Shown piece after piece: positions 35,696-48,636 of a stretch of 64,000 nt of DNA. The notes below the pieces were generated by a model that worked only from the letters and a program-made list of their open reading frames with translations, ran no database searches and was not told where the DNA came from. The translations under genes were made by a program, and so were the position numbers. The stretch's first letter is position 1. Every line of letters begins with the position of its first letter. Source of the stretch: Whalleya microplaca (Eukaryota; Ascomycota; Sordariomycetes; Xylariales; Xylariaceae); assembly GCA_022497155.1 (NCBI GenBank), contig MU385749.1, forward strand, positions 124,001 to 188,000, written 5' to 3'.

Positions 35696-38044
35696 ACGAA
35701 CGGCTATGGAGTCGACATTAGAGAGGGCATGCATTGTGTGTTATAGGAATTGGTCACCGGCGTTTCGGAAGATGCTCGAAAAAGGGGTAATGTTGATTAC
35801 CTCTACCCATCCTCAGGAAGCCCCCGCTTTGTTGCCTGGCAACGGTCTGACGACAACTGTCGATTGTGCTTTGGATTCTTGAGCGTATGACTGGCTTGGC
35901 TAATAGCTTGCATCTGTATTGGCATTTGCGTTCGCGTTCGTGGTTGTGCATGGTTCTTTAGCGTTGGCATTTTCATTGCAATGATTCCCCCCTTCGGCAA
36001 GCCATCGCATGGTTGCTGGTAGTCTGGGAGTTTAGAGTCATCTCGGTGTTAAGCTCAAGACTTGGGTCGCAAGGGGGCATCTTTCGGTGTTTGTTTTTAA
36101 ATTGTTCAGCAGTCATCAGCGTCACGTTTTGCTTTTTTTTTTTCCCGGTACGGACACAGCTCAGCACTTGCATGACCCCCATGCGTGCGGTCTACACATC
36201 TTGACGAACTCGAGCATGGGTAGGAAGGGATATTGCTTTGGGGGTCCGCTAGGCCTGGCTTCAGTCAAACCGTTGTTGGAATATATGTTCATTTGGAAGG
36301 AAATGGTCCTGTCGGTTATTGTATTACCCAACGATTCTCCTTCAGTACCTGCGGCATTGGTCAAAAAAAGACGACTTATCTCTCATCACCCAAAAAACAC
36401 AGACATGAAAAGATATAACAAGAAGCGATACCATTATTATGCATGAAGCATTGTCGTAAAACGGCGAAAGGTATTGGATTGGTGTCAGACGGGAGCAGGC
36501 ATTTACACAAGGACCCTTCATTTCTCCGGGAGCTCAGGCCGGCTGGTTTTGGTACATTTTGGTCAGATATCAAGGCAAACGGTGGTGTCACAAAGCATCT
36601 AGCATCTAAAGAGGCGAGGCCGGAGTTGATACTTCATCTGATGGAAGGCATGACATGACCTCTCTCGTTCATTGGCATCATCCCGACTTTGTTCTTTCTC
36701 GGCCAGCATTCGATTGGCGCATATCATCTCAAGCGGTCTTTGCTTCGTTTCTTCCGGAGGATTATTACTGAGACATGGAATAAGCGAGGAAAACGAAGGA
36801 GTACTCGGTTAACGGGATTTTTCATCACATACAGGGAAGAAGGGGAAAGCGCGGGGAAGGCATGATATTTGAGGTCTTTACGTGACGAAAACATCGTGTG
36901 TTTTTTATTTGGGGGAAGGGTTTTGCTTCGCCTGGTAGTATACATCTCTTATAGCGTGTTTTTCTTGTCTCTTATCCCCTCCCATATTCTGGCCGCCCCC
37001 ACGAGAGAAGATCATCACAATAAGTGTCGTTCATATCTGGTCAAGAACAGTGGTTTCTTTGTCTTCCACAACTCCATAATATTATAGCTTAGCGATCTTA
37101 GACGGTTACCTCGATTCACATCCAGAAAGGAGCATTTATTCTCAACTTGTTTCTCAATGGCGTCTTGAATTTGCCGTCTCTTCGCTGGGAGGGAAGTCCT
37201 TTTGTGTTGTGATTATATGCTTTATAAAGCAATTCAACTACTAGGACCACACAAAATCATCTATATTTATTTTTTTTCTAGGATGGGAATTGGTTTTAAA
37301 ACCTCGGTCAGGTCATGATGCCTATAGCTTACATCAACATTGTAACAAGATATTATCCAAATATGTATGGTTTCCTTGTCCGCTCGATGTATGTTGAGGC
37401 TTTGGTACTGCTGGAGGGAAGGTCTATAGCATTGGTTGTATGTATGATTAGGCCATCTAAAAGACTTGATATTCTTATATTAATATCAATTACCGTTTAA
37501 CTACGTCGAATATATATGCGTGATAGGAGTCTTAAGAACAATGGCTTCATAGTGTAGTAGAATAGATACTCGGTGCTTGAACGTGATATAGGCCTCCTCT
37601 TCACAAGAATGATTGCTGGCTTATGATAAGGCTTCCAGGAAACTGTATGCTATTCTGATATTCACTAGGTGCTCCCATCTGAAGGTATAAGGCACAGATT
37701 GCTAGATACCTCCCTGAGGCACCAGCAGAGGATACCTAACGAAATTCACATTCACCAAGTAGACAATGTATTGTACCGTACAAAGGCCTTTGTAATGCAG
37801 CTATCGATTTCTTTGAATGTGATTGTGGTCTCCCGTGCACTAACAATTTTTTTTCCGTCTTGGACCTCATCGGCGGCGACCAATATCACGTCTCCTCCAC
37901 TACCAAAAACTATACGTCACGATTCACTTCACGCTCACCACCTTACGACTTGCGACTTCACGTCGCCGTTCCCCCTTCACTTTTATCAAACGAAATCGTT
38001 TGCACCTGCAAATTCAAAAAAAAAAAATTTTCCACATCGGCGAT
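35696..38044. other. 3' UTR and intergenic, no supported gene
   Basis: Immediately downstream lies the likely 3' UTR of the scw1-like gene. Overlapping short frames at 36000-37100 show no motif. AT content rises toward 37250-37560. The last part leads into the duplicated sequence before the membrane-protein gene. Confidence 0.5.
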
Positions 38045-38353
38045 TTCGCCACCAATTTTCCAACACTTCTAAGTGCCTTGCCAACTGTATCGGCGACGCA
38101 CCACAACCAAGTTCGTCGGCGACAAACCTCAAGACACCAACTCTTTTCTGTTCCATTACTTCACTTGTTTTATACACTTCCTCCAACTGATTCGCCGTTC
38201 GGACAATTCCGCCGTCCAATCTTCCAAACGTCTTGGGCACCGCACCGGCGACGCACCATAACCAAGTTCGTCGGCGACAAACCTCAGGACACCAACTCTT
38301 TTTCTTTTCCATTACTTCACTTGTTTTCATACACTTCTTCCAACTAATTCGCA
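38045..38353. repeat. 155-bp tandem duplication upstream of membrane gene
   Basis: The word ccaagttcgtcggcgaca occurs at about 38107 and again at 38262, and similarity extends on both sides, so two roughly 155-bp units abut. The right parts (gacaaacctca...ccattacttcacttgtttt) are nearly identical; the left parts have diverged. On the minus strand the same frame in each unit reads RVGVLRFVADELG, then diverges. The second unit ends about 50 bp before the ATG at 38405, so it lies in the promoter or leader of that gene. Confidence 0.85.
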
Positions 38354-38404
38354 GATCTTTGGGACGACTTGAATTAAGGTATTCCCGAACCTGAGTCAGA
38401 CATC

Positions 38405-40325
38405 ATGGAGTTAATCGAGTATAATGTGATGAATTGCTTCACCGTACGTACTGACCACTCCTCTCCTTACTCTAACCTCCATGCTAAGCTACCTTATACC
38501 CCTATCCTCTTCCTTCTCCCCGTCCTTCCCTTCGCCATGTCACAATCTTGATTATGTAATTCGCAAGAAGTGATCGTCGATGGCTTCCTTGAATGCCTCT
38601 TCCCCTATCCCTACGCCCCTTCTCCAATTACTGATCAAGGGTCACCTCACTAACGGCATGGTGTATGTACGATAGACGGTGGGTATCCTCTTCTGGTTCG
38701 TGCGTCTGGGCCTGCAATTATACTGGAACTTCTGCCGTCAAGGCGTGCTCGAGGTAGGCACGCTCGTGCCCGCTCGCTACGACTACGCCACCGTCGCCCA
38801 CTGCCTGTGTGTCATCTGCTGGATCCTCTGGGCGACTGGTGAGTATACCTGTCTTATACATGAGTCTCATACACAGGTGGTCTCTGACTATATATACCTC
38901 TTTCCTCTCCCACCTACCTACTTGTTCATTACGTATTTTACTCCTTCGCTCCTGAAATAGCACCCACGGAGGTAGTATCTAAGGGGTTGGGCTAACTGTG
39001 GACACAATAGCGTACCAGGTGGTCTCGATCTGGGGCATCATGATGTACCAGTTTGCGCCTGTGAACAGCCTGGCGATGGTGGTCCCGTCGCACTCTGCCA
39101 GTCTGTTCGCGTTCCTGTTCATTGCGCAGGCAAACTTCTACGAGAAGTAAGTCTACTTACCTCCTTGCCCCAAACTCATCTTTCCCATCCAGGATTACAC
39201 ATCGACTTCGGTTGTTCCCCATCTCCCTTCCAAAGCTAGCTTTAGGGCGATGGAATAAGGAGCAACGAAGGCAATAATACCTCTTAAAATCAGGCTAACA
39301 AGCGGCGCTTGCAGAAACCATGGTCTCTTGATGGTCTGCTGCATGAGCTTTCTTTACGTGGCAATGCACGCAGTCTTGGAGTGGACTTTCGCCAACCTAG
39401 GTGGTAAATCGATAACCATGACAGACTTCCTTGCTCATAACGACAACGGCGCCATTTTCATCGTAGCTATTGTGATATTCCTCATTATCGGATACGTACC
39501 TCTGTATCTGGAGACCTGGAGACACCAGGGGCGAGTTGTTTCGATGATGCCTGTGAGTACTGTCCATCTCCCTGATCATGACTCGTTTCCTCGCTAGGTC
39601 GTCAGATGTGATAGGATCCGTTCACAGTCGGACTCGTCGTATGTGTAGTGATCTCATACTGATCTTGCAATAGGTCGCATTGAGCCTCGGGGTTATTGCA
39701 AGTATTGCCACCAGGCTTTCGATGAGTTGGTACCCCCTTTTCCCTGTGCTCATAGGAAAGAGTAACGTGCTAACACGGGGTAGCCTACCAAGAACGCGCG
39801 AACCATGATGCTATGGGTTTCTTCACATACGTCGGAGGTATCGCATATTCTGTTACGTATGTCTCCAACAGTCCGAGGATATTTCCCTATCACTCCAGCA
39901 CAGAACTGACCATACCTCACAGCGCCTGTCTCGAGGGCATCCTGCTCTGCTCGCACCTGGTCTGGAAGTACCGCACGCTCAGGATCCGCAGGGCCGCCGA
40001 GCAGTTCTACATCGACTTCGACGAGCTGGCAGACCTATACGCAAACGTGGGCCTGCCGTTCGAGTTCGCTAAGAGCTGCAAGCGCAAGGTGGACTATCGC
40101 GTCGACCCTTGTGGCTTTATGTACCTGTGCGGCTTCCCGGCTCCGATCGCAGAGCCCCAGCCGAACAACGCTGCCCCGCCTCCGTACCCAGGTGTTCAGG
40201 CTGCAGGTCCGCCTGCCGCCGCTCCGATGGTGGCTCCCGCTGCGCCGCCTGCGGTGCCTGTGGTGGTACAGCAAGACATACCGCTCGAGGATCTGCGTCC
40301 ACCCCCAGTCGCCATGATTCACTGA
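38405..40325 (+). CDS. polytopic membrane protein of unknown function
   Basis: Seven-exon model giving 367 aa: exons 38405-38443, 38676-38838, 39011-39146, 39315-39552, 39674-39725, 39784-39856, 39923-40325. Phases agree at every junction (for example WAT-A-YQVV, FYEK-NHGLL, LSM-T-YQER, SVT-ACLEG). About seven hydrophobic segments are visible, among them VGILFWFVRLGLQLYW, LFAFLFIAQAN, LMVCCMSFLYVAMHAV, FIVAIVIFLIIGYVPLYL and VALSLGVIASIAT. The tail (about 315-367) is Pro/Ala-rich and probably cytosolic. A 7-TM topology resembles fungal receptor-like or PTH11-like proteins, but there is no CFEM domain or clear signature, so I leave function open. The donor GTTGGT after exon 5 is unusual. Confidence 0.75.
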
Positions 40326-43300
40326 GAAACTGAGAATTCGGTCAGTTATCCGACAAGGGGAAAAGAACAGAGGAAAGATCTGCAGGTGGCAATGATGAGA
40401 ACAGTCACATAATCTGATGGTGAGAAACCTGAGAGGATGGTCAACTAATATCTACAAGACTGCCTGTCTAAGGGAAGGGATGTGACAATTGATAATGGCA
40501 TGAAGTTATGAAGGCTTAGGAAGCCAAATCTGAGGAACACCGGGCATGAGTTAAGCCTGGTGTAAGGTTGTAATGTTGTGATACGCCCGTAATTACTCCT
40601 TAGAGACGTACGGAACGTTTCATAGAAGGAGTTACCAAGGCCTTCCCATTGTACATAATGATCAATAAATTGACAGAATGGCTGGCTAGAATCTAGCAGC
40701 TTCAATACTATTCATGTACGTATCGTACCAGTTTCGAGCTCTTGTCGACTTTGGAAAGTCCATACGGAGAAAGGATGAAGATTGATACCCAGTTCGGAAA
40801 TCGGGCCCGAACCTCGACTCGAACTCCAACGTAAGCAATTGGGCTCCGGGGTCCTGTTAAGTCGGTAGAGATGACGCTACAAAGTAGTACGTTGTACACG
40901 TAGTTGAGGATCTTTGGCAAGCTTCAACACTAGCAATGCATTAGTTCTGTGACCCAAGGAGAACTCTTGGGTCGTGCTCTTGAAACAAACAACGGGTCCG
41001 TCCGAACCTGGCGTTCACCGTAGTAAGATAGTCCTGCTACATACAGATTGATGCCTTATTAGATCTGTACTGTTCCCGTTCGGTCAAATGCGAAACGCTG
41101 GCAAGGATGAGTACCGATGTTTAGTGATCTTTGGGCTCAGTCGAGAGAATATCCAAGAGAGCGACGAACCGCCGGATGTATTACATGGTACGACAGATGT
41201 GGTGTGTTTCTTGGCACAACTGAATGTGGGGTTCTTAGAAAGCAGCCACACAAGTTTCTCAGGCCTGGGATCGAATGTGATGAAGCTGTTGGATCTCGGG
41301 ATAGAGAAAGTTGAAAATATGCATATGAATGTACACTCATAGAGCTGCGGAGGTAGTCAGTGGGGCCTGGTCTGTTCGGTGAGTTGGGGGCGAAGCCACA
41401 AATATGCTGAACGGCTGCAAGGTAATACTACGTATGTCTATGAGAATTTGAGCCAATCAGGCAAGACAGCCTTGAAAAAAATAGACTTAAAGAAGGCTTC
41501 CCTGATGATAATTGAAGGTTGGTCTCGTCATACACCGCATACCTGTCAATCTATTACTAGGTCATGGTAACCAACCGCTACAATGAAGCCAACCCGTTAA
41601 CGTCATGAAGAAAGCCTGGTCACATTCGGCCTAACAACAGCCCTTCGGCGAGCACCGCTTTACTTACTGTCCGTGATAGCATTAACATAACAACTGACGG
41701 ATAAGGCTTGACAGATAGTTTGAATAGCTAGGCAATCCAAAGCGGATATTATTCTTACCTCTCTTGTCCCCTCAGCCAACTACGGACCGGATACATTTTC
41801 GCGAGTTACACGTATGTATGGTGAGCTTGAAGTATCTTCGGAGGAATAAACCCGAGACACAGCGGAGTTCCATCGCATTGCAAGTAATTTGCCGAGGCAC
41901 AGATCACAACGGCACCGGTGCAGGTCTCGAAGGTGACGTCTTCCCAGATGAGGCCATTCGAAGTCCGAATCCGTTTGGCGGGTCAGCAGCCCATCCAGCC
42001 TCGGCTTATACATCATCTATAAAGAAGAGGCTTGGAAGGTTCCCAAGATCGGCGCTCTAAAATCAAGAACATATCAGTTTGTGACGTTGACCCTCAGGTT
42101 TTCCGCCTGAAAGCGGTGTCGAACATGTCGTGGTAGGCAAAGTGGAAGAAGTACAATAGCGATATGTATTGTAAGCTGGCAAGGTCCCATATCATACGGT
42201 CAACGGTCTCTCGGCGTACTTCTCGTCTGAACATTTGCAAGTGGAGAGCACATGGCTCAAGCAAATTCCGGGGAGCTGGATGGTTGGCTCCCCGCCATCG
42301 TTGAGGCCAGGATGGGCCTGTGTCAAAATGCTTGACCGTCTCTCCATTTGCGTAGGTGACAGTGGAGCAATGCATAGAAGTATCATCTATATGCATGTCT
42401 CCCCCATAGTCGGAGCTTTTCAAGGAAGGTAGCGAGATGTGAGATTTAGAGCCTGCAAGACACACAGCCGGTATCCATCAGGTGATGGGTGCAGTTTATA
42501 GAAGGCGGTCTGTATTATATAACGTTGTCGGGAGTGGTGGCTTCGTCTATTAGTGCTGCCTAGTCGAAGCCTCACTCAAAGCCTCGTCTAGCTTTGGGGT
42601 ACTATTGGACGATGGGACGGACCACACTGGCCGATTCGGGGTGTCGGGAACGCTCGGGCGGACGGGCGTTAACGAACTTCCAAACATTTTCACCGACACG
42701 TATTTATTTATTTGTCCTGGTACTGGTTGGTAACATGCGGACTGCATTCTCAACGCAACCAGAGCATGTAATCGTCCTGGTCAAAAGTGTCTGTGTAAGG
42801 TTCCGCCACATTTGAGCTTACCTAGCATTAACTAGCTACTCTCCCGCGCTTGCGGAATGTCGTACTGCTTCTCTCCCCAGTGATCATTGGGCAGTCGTCC
42901 ATTTCTATCAAAACCGGTTGACTGGCGAGCAGAGCTGCAACGACACAGACGGCTAGAGCGCAGAGGGAGAAAAGGAACGAGCACAAACCACAGGAGAGCA
43001 CGGAGCACGAACCGCTTGTCTCTATGCAAGGCCAACCGGCTCAGGTGTTCTAGTGGTTGCGGTCCAACGATCCATCTGTCACTCTGCGTTGGAGTCCTGC
43101 ACGAGATCTCGGAGTACGCGTTCGATGTCCTTGTTTTCCCTTTCCTTGTCCTCCTAGTTTCTCACCGTCTAATACTATATATCCCTAGCATTAGGCGGTC
43201 CTTGGTATGTATAAACAAGGCTAAGGACAGAAGATGTCGTATTTAATACCTGTTGAATATTGTATGGTATGGTATGTATATATATTATATATACACCTTG

Positions 43301-44964
43301 ATGCAAAGCTGGCTAAGAGAGAAGAGAGGAACGGAACACTGGAGGAATGTGAAGGGGCTAGTTAGGAGAAAGACAACATGCAGAGGATTCTGCTCGAGGG
43401 AGAATCAAGGAGAATCAAGTATTGACGCGGCGTGTAACCAACAGAACCAAGCGTTTTACTGGTCCGACTGGTGATCATGTCGATGAAGAAAAGAGGAGGA
43501 CGACGCTGAAGGAGCGCGTCTTATTAAACGGATTGGCCGATCCTATTCGTCAGCGGTTTCCCCAAGCCTTCCACTATTGGACAGTCGCGGGGGTAATAAT
43601 GCATTTGCAGTGTAACGATTTTGGGAACATCGAACCCTTTAGGGCGTCTAAGTACTGCGTAGCAATGGAACAGATGATGTTAGTTGGGGGTACCCTACCA
43701 GTACTCACAGTACCCTACCAGTACCTTGCACAAGTTGCACCAAGCGCCCTGCCCTCTGCATTTCCGCCATTGCTACCCTGCATCACCCAGGCCAGCCAGG
43801 CCAGCCCAGGAGGGACCTTCATCAGAGCCTGCCCTGCCTGCCTGCCTAGAGAGCCTGCATGTATGTAATAAGTTACATCCATACCTAGACTACGGTACAT
43901 GCCTGCATACGTACATACATACATACATACATACATACATACATACATACATACACATATCCATACATCCATACATCCATTTATGTATGTAGGACTGGAG
44001 AGAGAGCCAGTACACGCCGGTACATACATAATAGCAGCTCTTTAATAAACGCGCCCACACATGCAGACCACGGCCCGACAGTACATATATGTAGTTGAGG
44101 TTGGATGGGATGGAATAGTCTCCGGGCCACATAAAAAGATTATAATTCCCCGGCTTTCCGTTGCGACTCTTTTTGCATTCCCCTGCCTGGCCTTTTTTCT
44201 GCTAGATTGTCTGAGGTCTCCAGATTTTCGAGAGATCCCAGGCCCGCATCTTACGTATTTCTCGACTTCGTTGTCCAAATTTTTTTGCTTTTACATCATA
44301 TTGCCCACCCTGACAGGCCTGAACTTTTTTTTCTCTCTTTTCGATTGTGTTATCGCGTTCATCCCATCTTCCCGTACCCCAGTTGACCTTCTAGTTATCT
44401 GCGCTTCTTATACCCCTCTTTTCAGGCCCCCTATCCTCCTTTCGTGCCTAGTTCGCTTTCACCCCTTCAACATTGCTCACTTTCGGCCCTGCCGAAGTCA
44501 ACCTGGAACTGTGTCTGCACCCGCCTTGCTTGTTGTGTCTGCTGTCTGAGAGTTTGAAGTGCTTCGAGAAAGGGGGCCAGCTGGGCCAGCCTTGCTTTTA
44601 TTTCCGGTCCCTGTCCCAGAATCATCCAAGCGGCTCTTTCCAAGCTTCTCTGATCCTTGAACCTTAAGTATCGCGCTTAACCCATCCATCTACCGCCATT
44701 CCTGGATTGTCGGGATTATCGGGACTGGCCCCGACATAAAAAAGCAGAAAAAAGTTCAACACGACTGCTTTGATGAGGATATCTCTATTGTGCAACAAGC
44801 CATCCACCCCCAGCCGCTAGTTTGTCGTTTGTCGCGAGAGTGGCAGACAGACACAGGCTGACGGCGTCGGATCTTGAACTTTACCGATCAGTTTCAGTTT
44901 CTACCCGCGGCACCCTCTCGTGCACCTCATGAGCACTTGAGCTAGAAGCTGGAAGCTGGACGCC
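40326..44964. other. intergenic, no firmly supported gene
   Basis: 4.6 kb between the membrane gene and the Rsr1 gene. Short frames at 41088-41342 (+), 41764-42060 (+) and 42094-42465 (-) have no recognisable motif and no supporting splice structure. From about 43700 the DNA holds tetranucleotide repeats; from 44150 it becomes pyrimidine-rich (tttttt and ctttcc tracts), consistent with the promoter and long leader of the GTPase gene. Confidence 0.45.
43912..43955. repeat. (ACAT)n microsatellite
   Basis: About eleven perfect tandem acat units followed by imperfect catccata units. It is the same unit type as the arrays at 32608 and 33251, about 1 kb upstream of the Rsr1-type GTPase start. Confidence 0.9.
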
Positions 44965-46229
44965 ATGCCTCCCAGAAGCCGTTCATACCAGCATGCGTTT
45001 GTCTCCCCTTTGAACCTCATCTGACATTATGATTTCATTTTCTTCATACGTTACGCAACGGCTGACATCCTCGGTCTGCGAGTAGCCGGGAGTTCCACGT
45101 TGTTGTACTAGGTGCAGGCAAGTTCCGCCATATCTTATTAGTTCAAATTCTCTGAAGGGTCGACTGCCCCTCGTCGATTTTTTCTTGTGTATAGCCGCCG
45201 TTAACCTGCAATTTAGGTGGTGTTGGCAAGAGTTGTCTTACAGGTAAGAACTAAGACGATTGATTGGTTTGGAAGCACTCGGTCAATTCAATTAAGCAGC
45301 CTCATGCATCACCCTCAAATACAAGAAGTCTAGATGCTAATGACGTCTACTTGCTGACAGCTCAGTTCGTCCATAACGAATGGATTGAGAGTTACGATCC
45401 GACAATCGAAGACTCGTATCGGACCCAGGTAACCGTTGATGTAAGTGCTCCTTGCTTGATCCGATTGGCTTGGCGTCAACGACTATTGACACATTTGGAA
45501 CAGGGACGCCAGGTGGTTCTAGAGATGTAAGACACTTACACCCGCAACATGATTTATTTCCCCACCACATTGCCATGCTGACATGAGACATAGTCTAGAC
45601 ACCGCAGGGACTGAACAGTTCGGTTAGTCAACCCGGCAAACTCAGATACCACCAACTCGTGTAACTTAACTAACACGGCTTCAGTTGCTATGCGTGATCT
45701 TTACATGAAGACTGGTCAAGGCTTTCTTCTGGTTTTCAGTATTGTTTCTCCTTCGTCGCTAGCCGAGTTAGCTGGGCTACGCGATGAGATCATTCGTATC
45801 AAGGACGATGAAAACGTACCGATCGTCATATGCGGAAACAAGTCTGATCTAGAGGATGTACGAACCGTGCAAAAAACCAAAGTCTTTTCAATCTCACAGA
45901 GATGGGGTGCGCCATACTACGAAGCTAGTGCTCGAACAAAGAGTAAGTGCATCTCTACTCCACCCATCGACTTACTGAAACCAAACGCTTCATTCTCATG
46001 AATTCGGGGTCAAGACAATTAGAGACTCAACTAACTCCTTAAAGCAAATGTCGACGAGGTATTCATCGACTTATGTCGGCAAATGCTCCGGAAGGATGAT
46101 GCCGGAGAAAACTATCTCGAGGAGGAAGATAGATCTGACCCATATTCGATATACCACTACACGAAGCGAAGGAGACGGAAGGACAAGAAGGACCGAGACC
46201 AGCACAGGCCAAGATGTGTTATTCTATGA
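44965..46229 (+). CDS. Rap/Rsr1-family small GTPase
   Basis: Eight-exon model, 221 aa: exons 44965-44996, 45086-45117, 45217-45243, 45361-45440, 45504-45526, 45594-45622, 45685-45942, 46045-46229. P-loop GAGGVGKS (20-27), effector loop YDPTIEDSY (42-50), switch II DTAGTEQF with Thr at 71 (as in Rap and Rsr1, where Ras has Gln), NKSD, and EASAR are all present. A polybasic region (KRRRRKDKKDRDQ) leads to the CAAX box CVIL, predicting geranylgeranylation. Rsr1/Bud1 (Krev-1 in Neurospora) marks sites of polarised growth upstream of Cdc42. Intron 2 is GC-AG (donor GCAAGT at 45118) and splits the P-loop. The first intron has two acceptors 3 nt apart (exon start 45083 or 45086). The N-terminal 11 residues are least certain. 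Confidence 0.92.
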
Positions 46230-48636
46230 CGGTTCCATCATGCTGTTCCTAACCCACTAGATAACGGACGCGCGAGCCCATTCTAGAATTCTTTTCTACG
46301 GTCACCGTGACCGTTGGTGTTTATTGATCTGGCGGCGGCCAACGTGTGGATGTCTATTTCTCAGGTGTTTCCGATCGTTTTCGATGGTCCCCCCTCAGCC
46401 GTGGGGACGAGATTCGCTGAAGAAGAACGGGGTATATTCTAAGCCTTCACATTTCGAGCTGTGCTACCCATTCATTTGTGGTAGTAGGCTGGAGGGATTC
46501 ATGGTTGGACAGATTTGAGCGGCCGGTTCTTGTACTGATTGTTGTAATTCGAAGCGGGCATTGAGGGTGAATGGCGGGTTGCATATTCACATGTACGACA
46601 AAAGATCGCGGGTCAAGTCATGGGCCTTTCCATCCATTTTCATGGCGACAGAGTTTTTATGTTGTTATCATGTCAGTGGTCATTTTTGTAAGGGCATTTG
46701 GGAGTTTTCTGACACTTAGCTTGAAGATCCATCTGCGCAGGCAAACCATTCTTCGTTCATGTCTTTCAATATAAAAAAGCAAATAGTATTCTTACCCGAG
46801 AATATAGATACCCCGTCCTTGCTCTCAATTTATTATATCACCCTTTATTATACCCCGACATGGGTCTGCTGAGTGAAACACCCATATGGCCTACTTCCTA
46901 ACGTCTTTTGGTGGGCGACTCATCAGGCCATCCAACAGGTGACTTAAAATGAACCTGGAACGGTGTGTGGCCCAACTCATTCCCCCGGACTGCACCCCCG
47001 GACTCCTATTCGTGGATTCCTATTCGCTCTGTATATCGCAGGACGGTCCTCGCATAGGCGTTAATTACTACGTAATAGATGGCAAGATACGCACGCCAAT
47101 CCGTCGTTGCTGCATCTGCATCCTGATGCGGTCCCAACACTTTCTGCTGATATGTTCGGCAGTCGACAAAACAACCCTTCGAGCCTTGAAATGCGTATGT
47201 ACGCCCCGTGGTCCTCGCTCCTCTGGAATCTGTGTCGAAGTTACCCGGGCGTTTTCTTACCACGTATTTTCTCGTCTCCTGCATTTGCGTGCTTACGAGG
47301 CTACCTACCATATGTCGTTGATTTAAGAGGATAGCTATCTTCCATGCGCCGCAGTACGTCTCGGCTGCTGATTTATCTAGTTGTCCCCGAATATCAGATG
47401 ACCGGCTCCGAATGATGGCTTCTCGAGAGTATCATATGTTTGGTTGTATTAGAGAGATTGTTCTCAGAAGTGATGAGCCTTGCCCCTTATTGTGAATGTC
47501 TATCAATTACCTATCACAGGCTCTTGCGTGAGCTAGTACAGAAAAGCCGAATTTACACATGCTTTTAGTTCCGTGAAGCGGAGACTATAGTCAGTTGAAG
47601 GCAACCACGATCCTTCGTTCGAACCATCTTTTATAGAAGCTTTATTGATTATGCGTAGACACTAGGTAACTACACATACATGCGTACATAAGAAGCTATT
47701 GTTTATAATCTTTGCTGTAGGAAATGCGGACATACATGGACACAAAAATATGTATCTCTTGAACTACCTCACATTTCCATTTCGAAGAGCATGTTTAGAA
47801 TCAAGTTACGTCTCTACGCTTGGGTACATATACCGGAGCTCGACCTTAAGCAGTATGATAGATCAATTTCATCATGAGGTCTTCTTGGAGATCTCAATAT
47901 CTTGAAGTTCACGGAGCTTGAACGTACTCTGGAAAGCGCTCAAGGAGTCCGTATACAAGATAAGGTACGGGAGTCTCACTAAAGTTTATTCCTCTGAAAA
48001 TCAATCAACATGATATTTATTTTATATATGAGATTATATCACTCCATATATTGCTTGACTACTACTGCTTTTTAGAAAAAGTCTTTGAGATCTTACTTCC
48101 CTTGTTGTGATTCCAGTAGGATTAGCCACAACAGTAGCTAATACAAATGCTGCAATCCCATACAGCGGCTTCCTCTATGGCTAGGCCTAACGCTAATGCA
48201 AACTTCGTAAGGAGAATCTACGATGTACATTACGCTATCCCTCTACCATTGTCATAACCATCATCGGAGTTTCTTCCCTGTTCTTTCCATAATTAAATCC
48301 CTGGCGCTTGGATAATGAGGCTTCATATTGTAGAAGCGGCTTTTGTTGTGAGACTCGGGAAGGGTAGTAGATAGACTAAGCGAAGCCCATGAGCGAATAG
48401 ATGGGTTACTGTGTCTATACACCTGTGTAGTATAGACCGTCTCATTCCTCCCGGCTGTTCTGCTCCCCCCCTGCTCCTCAGATAGAGTTAGCATCATCCT
48501 TGAACCCATAGGTCTCGGTAAGGCGCGAGTGGATTTCTCCTCCATCATGACAAGGTTTGTGATAATATGGATATACCCTTGAGGCCCACAACTCCTGCGA
48601 AATAGCAAAGGGTGAAAGCTGCTACCAAGCCAAAGA
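46230..48636. other. intergenic between convergent Rsr1 and Ipi3 genes
   Basis: 3' UTRs of two convergent genes plus about 2 kb of ordinary-composition DNA. No frame over 125 codons and no recognisable motif. AT-rich patches at 47640-48080. No RNA gene seen. Confidence 0.5.

Noticed and set aside
41764..42465. Possible small genes on both strands
   Set aside because: Frames of 78-123 codons without motif, signal peptide or convincing introns; one minus frame has a few Cys but no clear start or context.
43908..44029. Tyr/Met/Cys repetitive frames
   Set aside because: Translation of the tetranucleotide microsatellite, not a gene.
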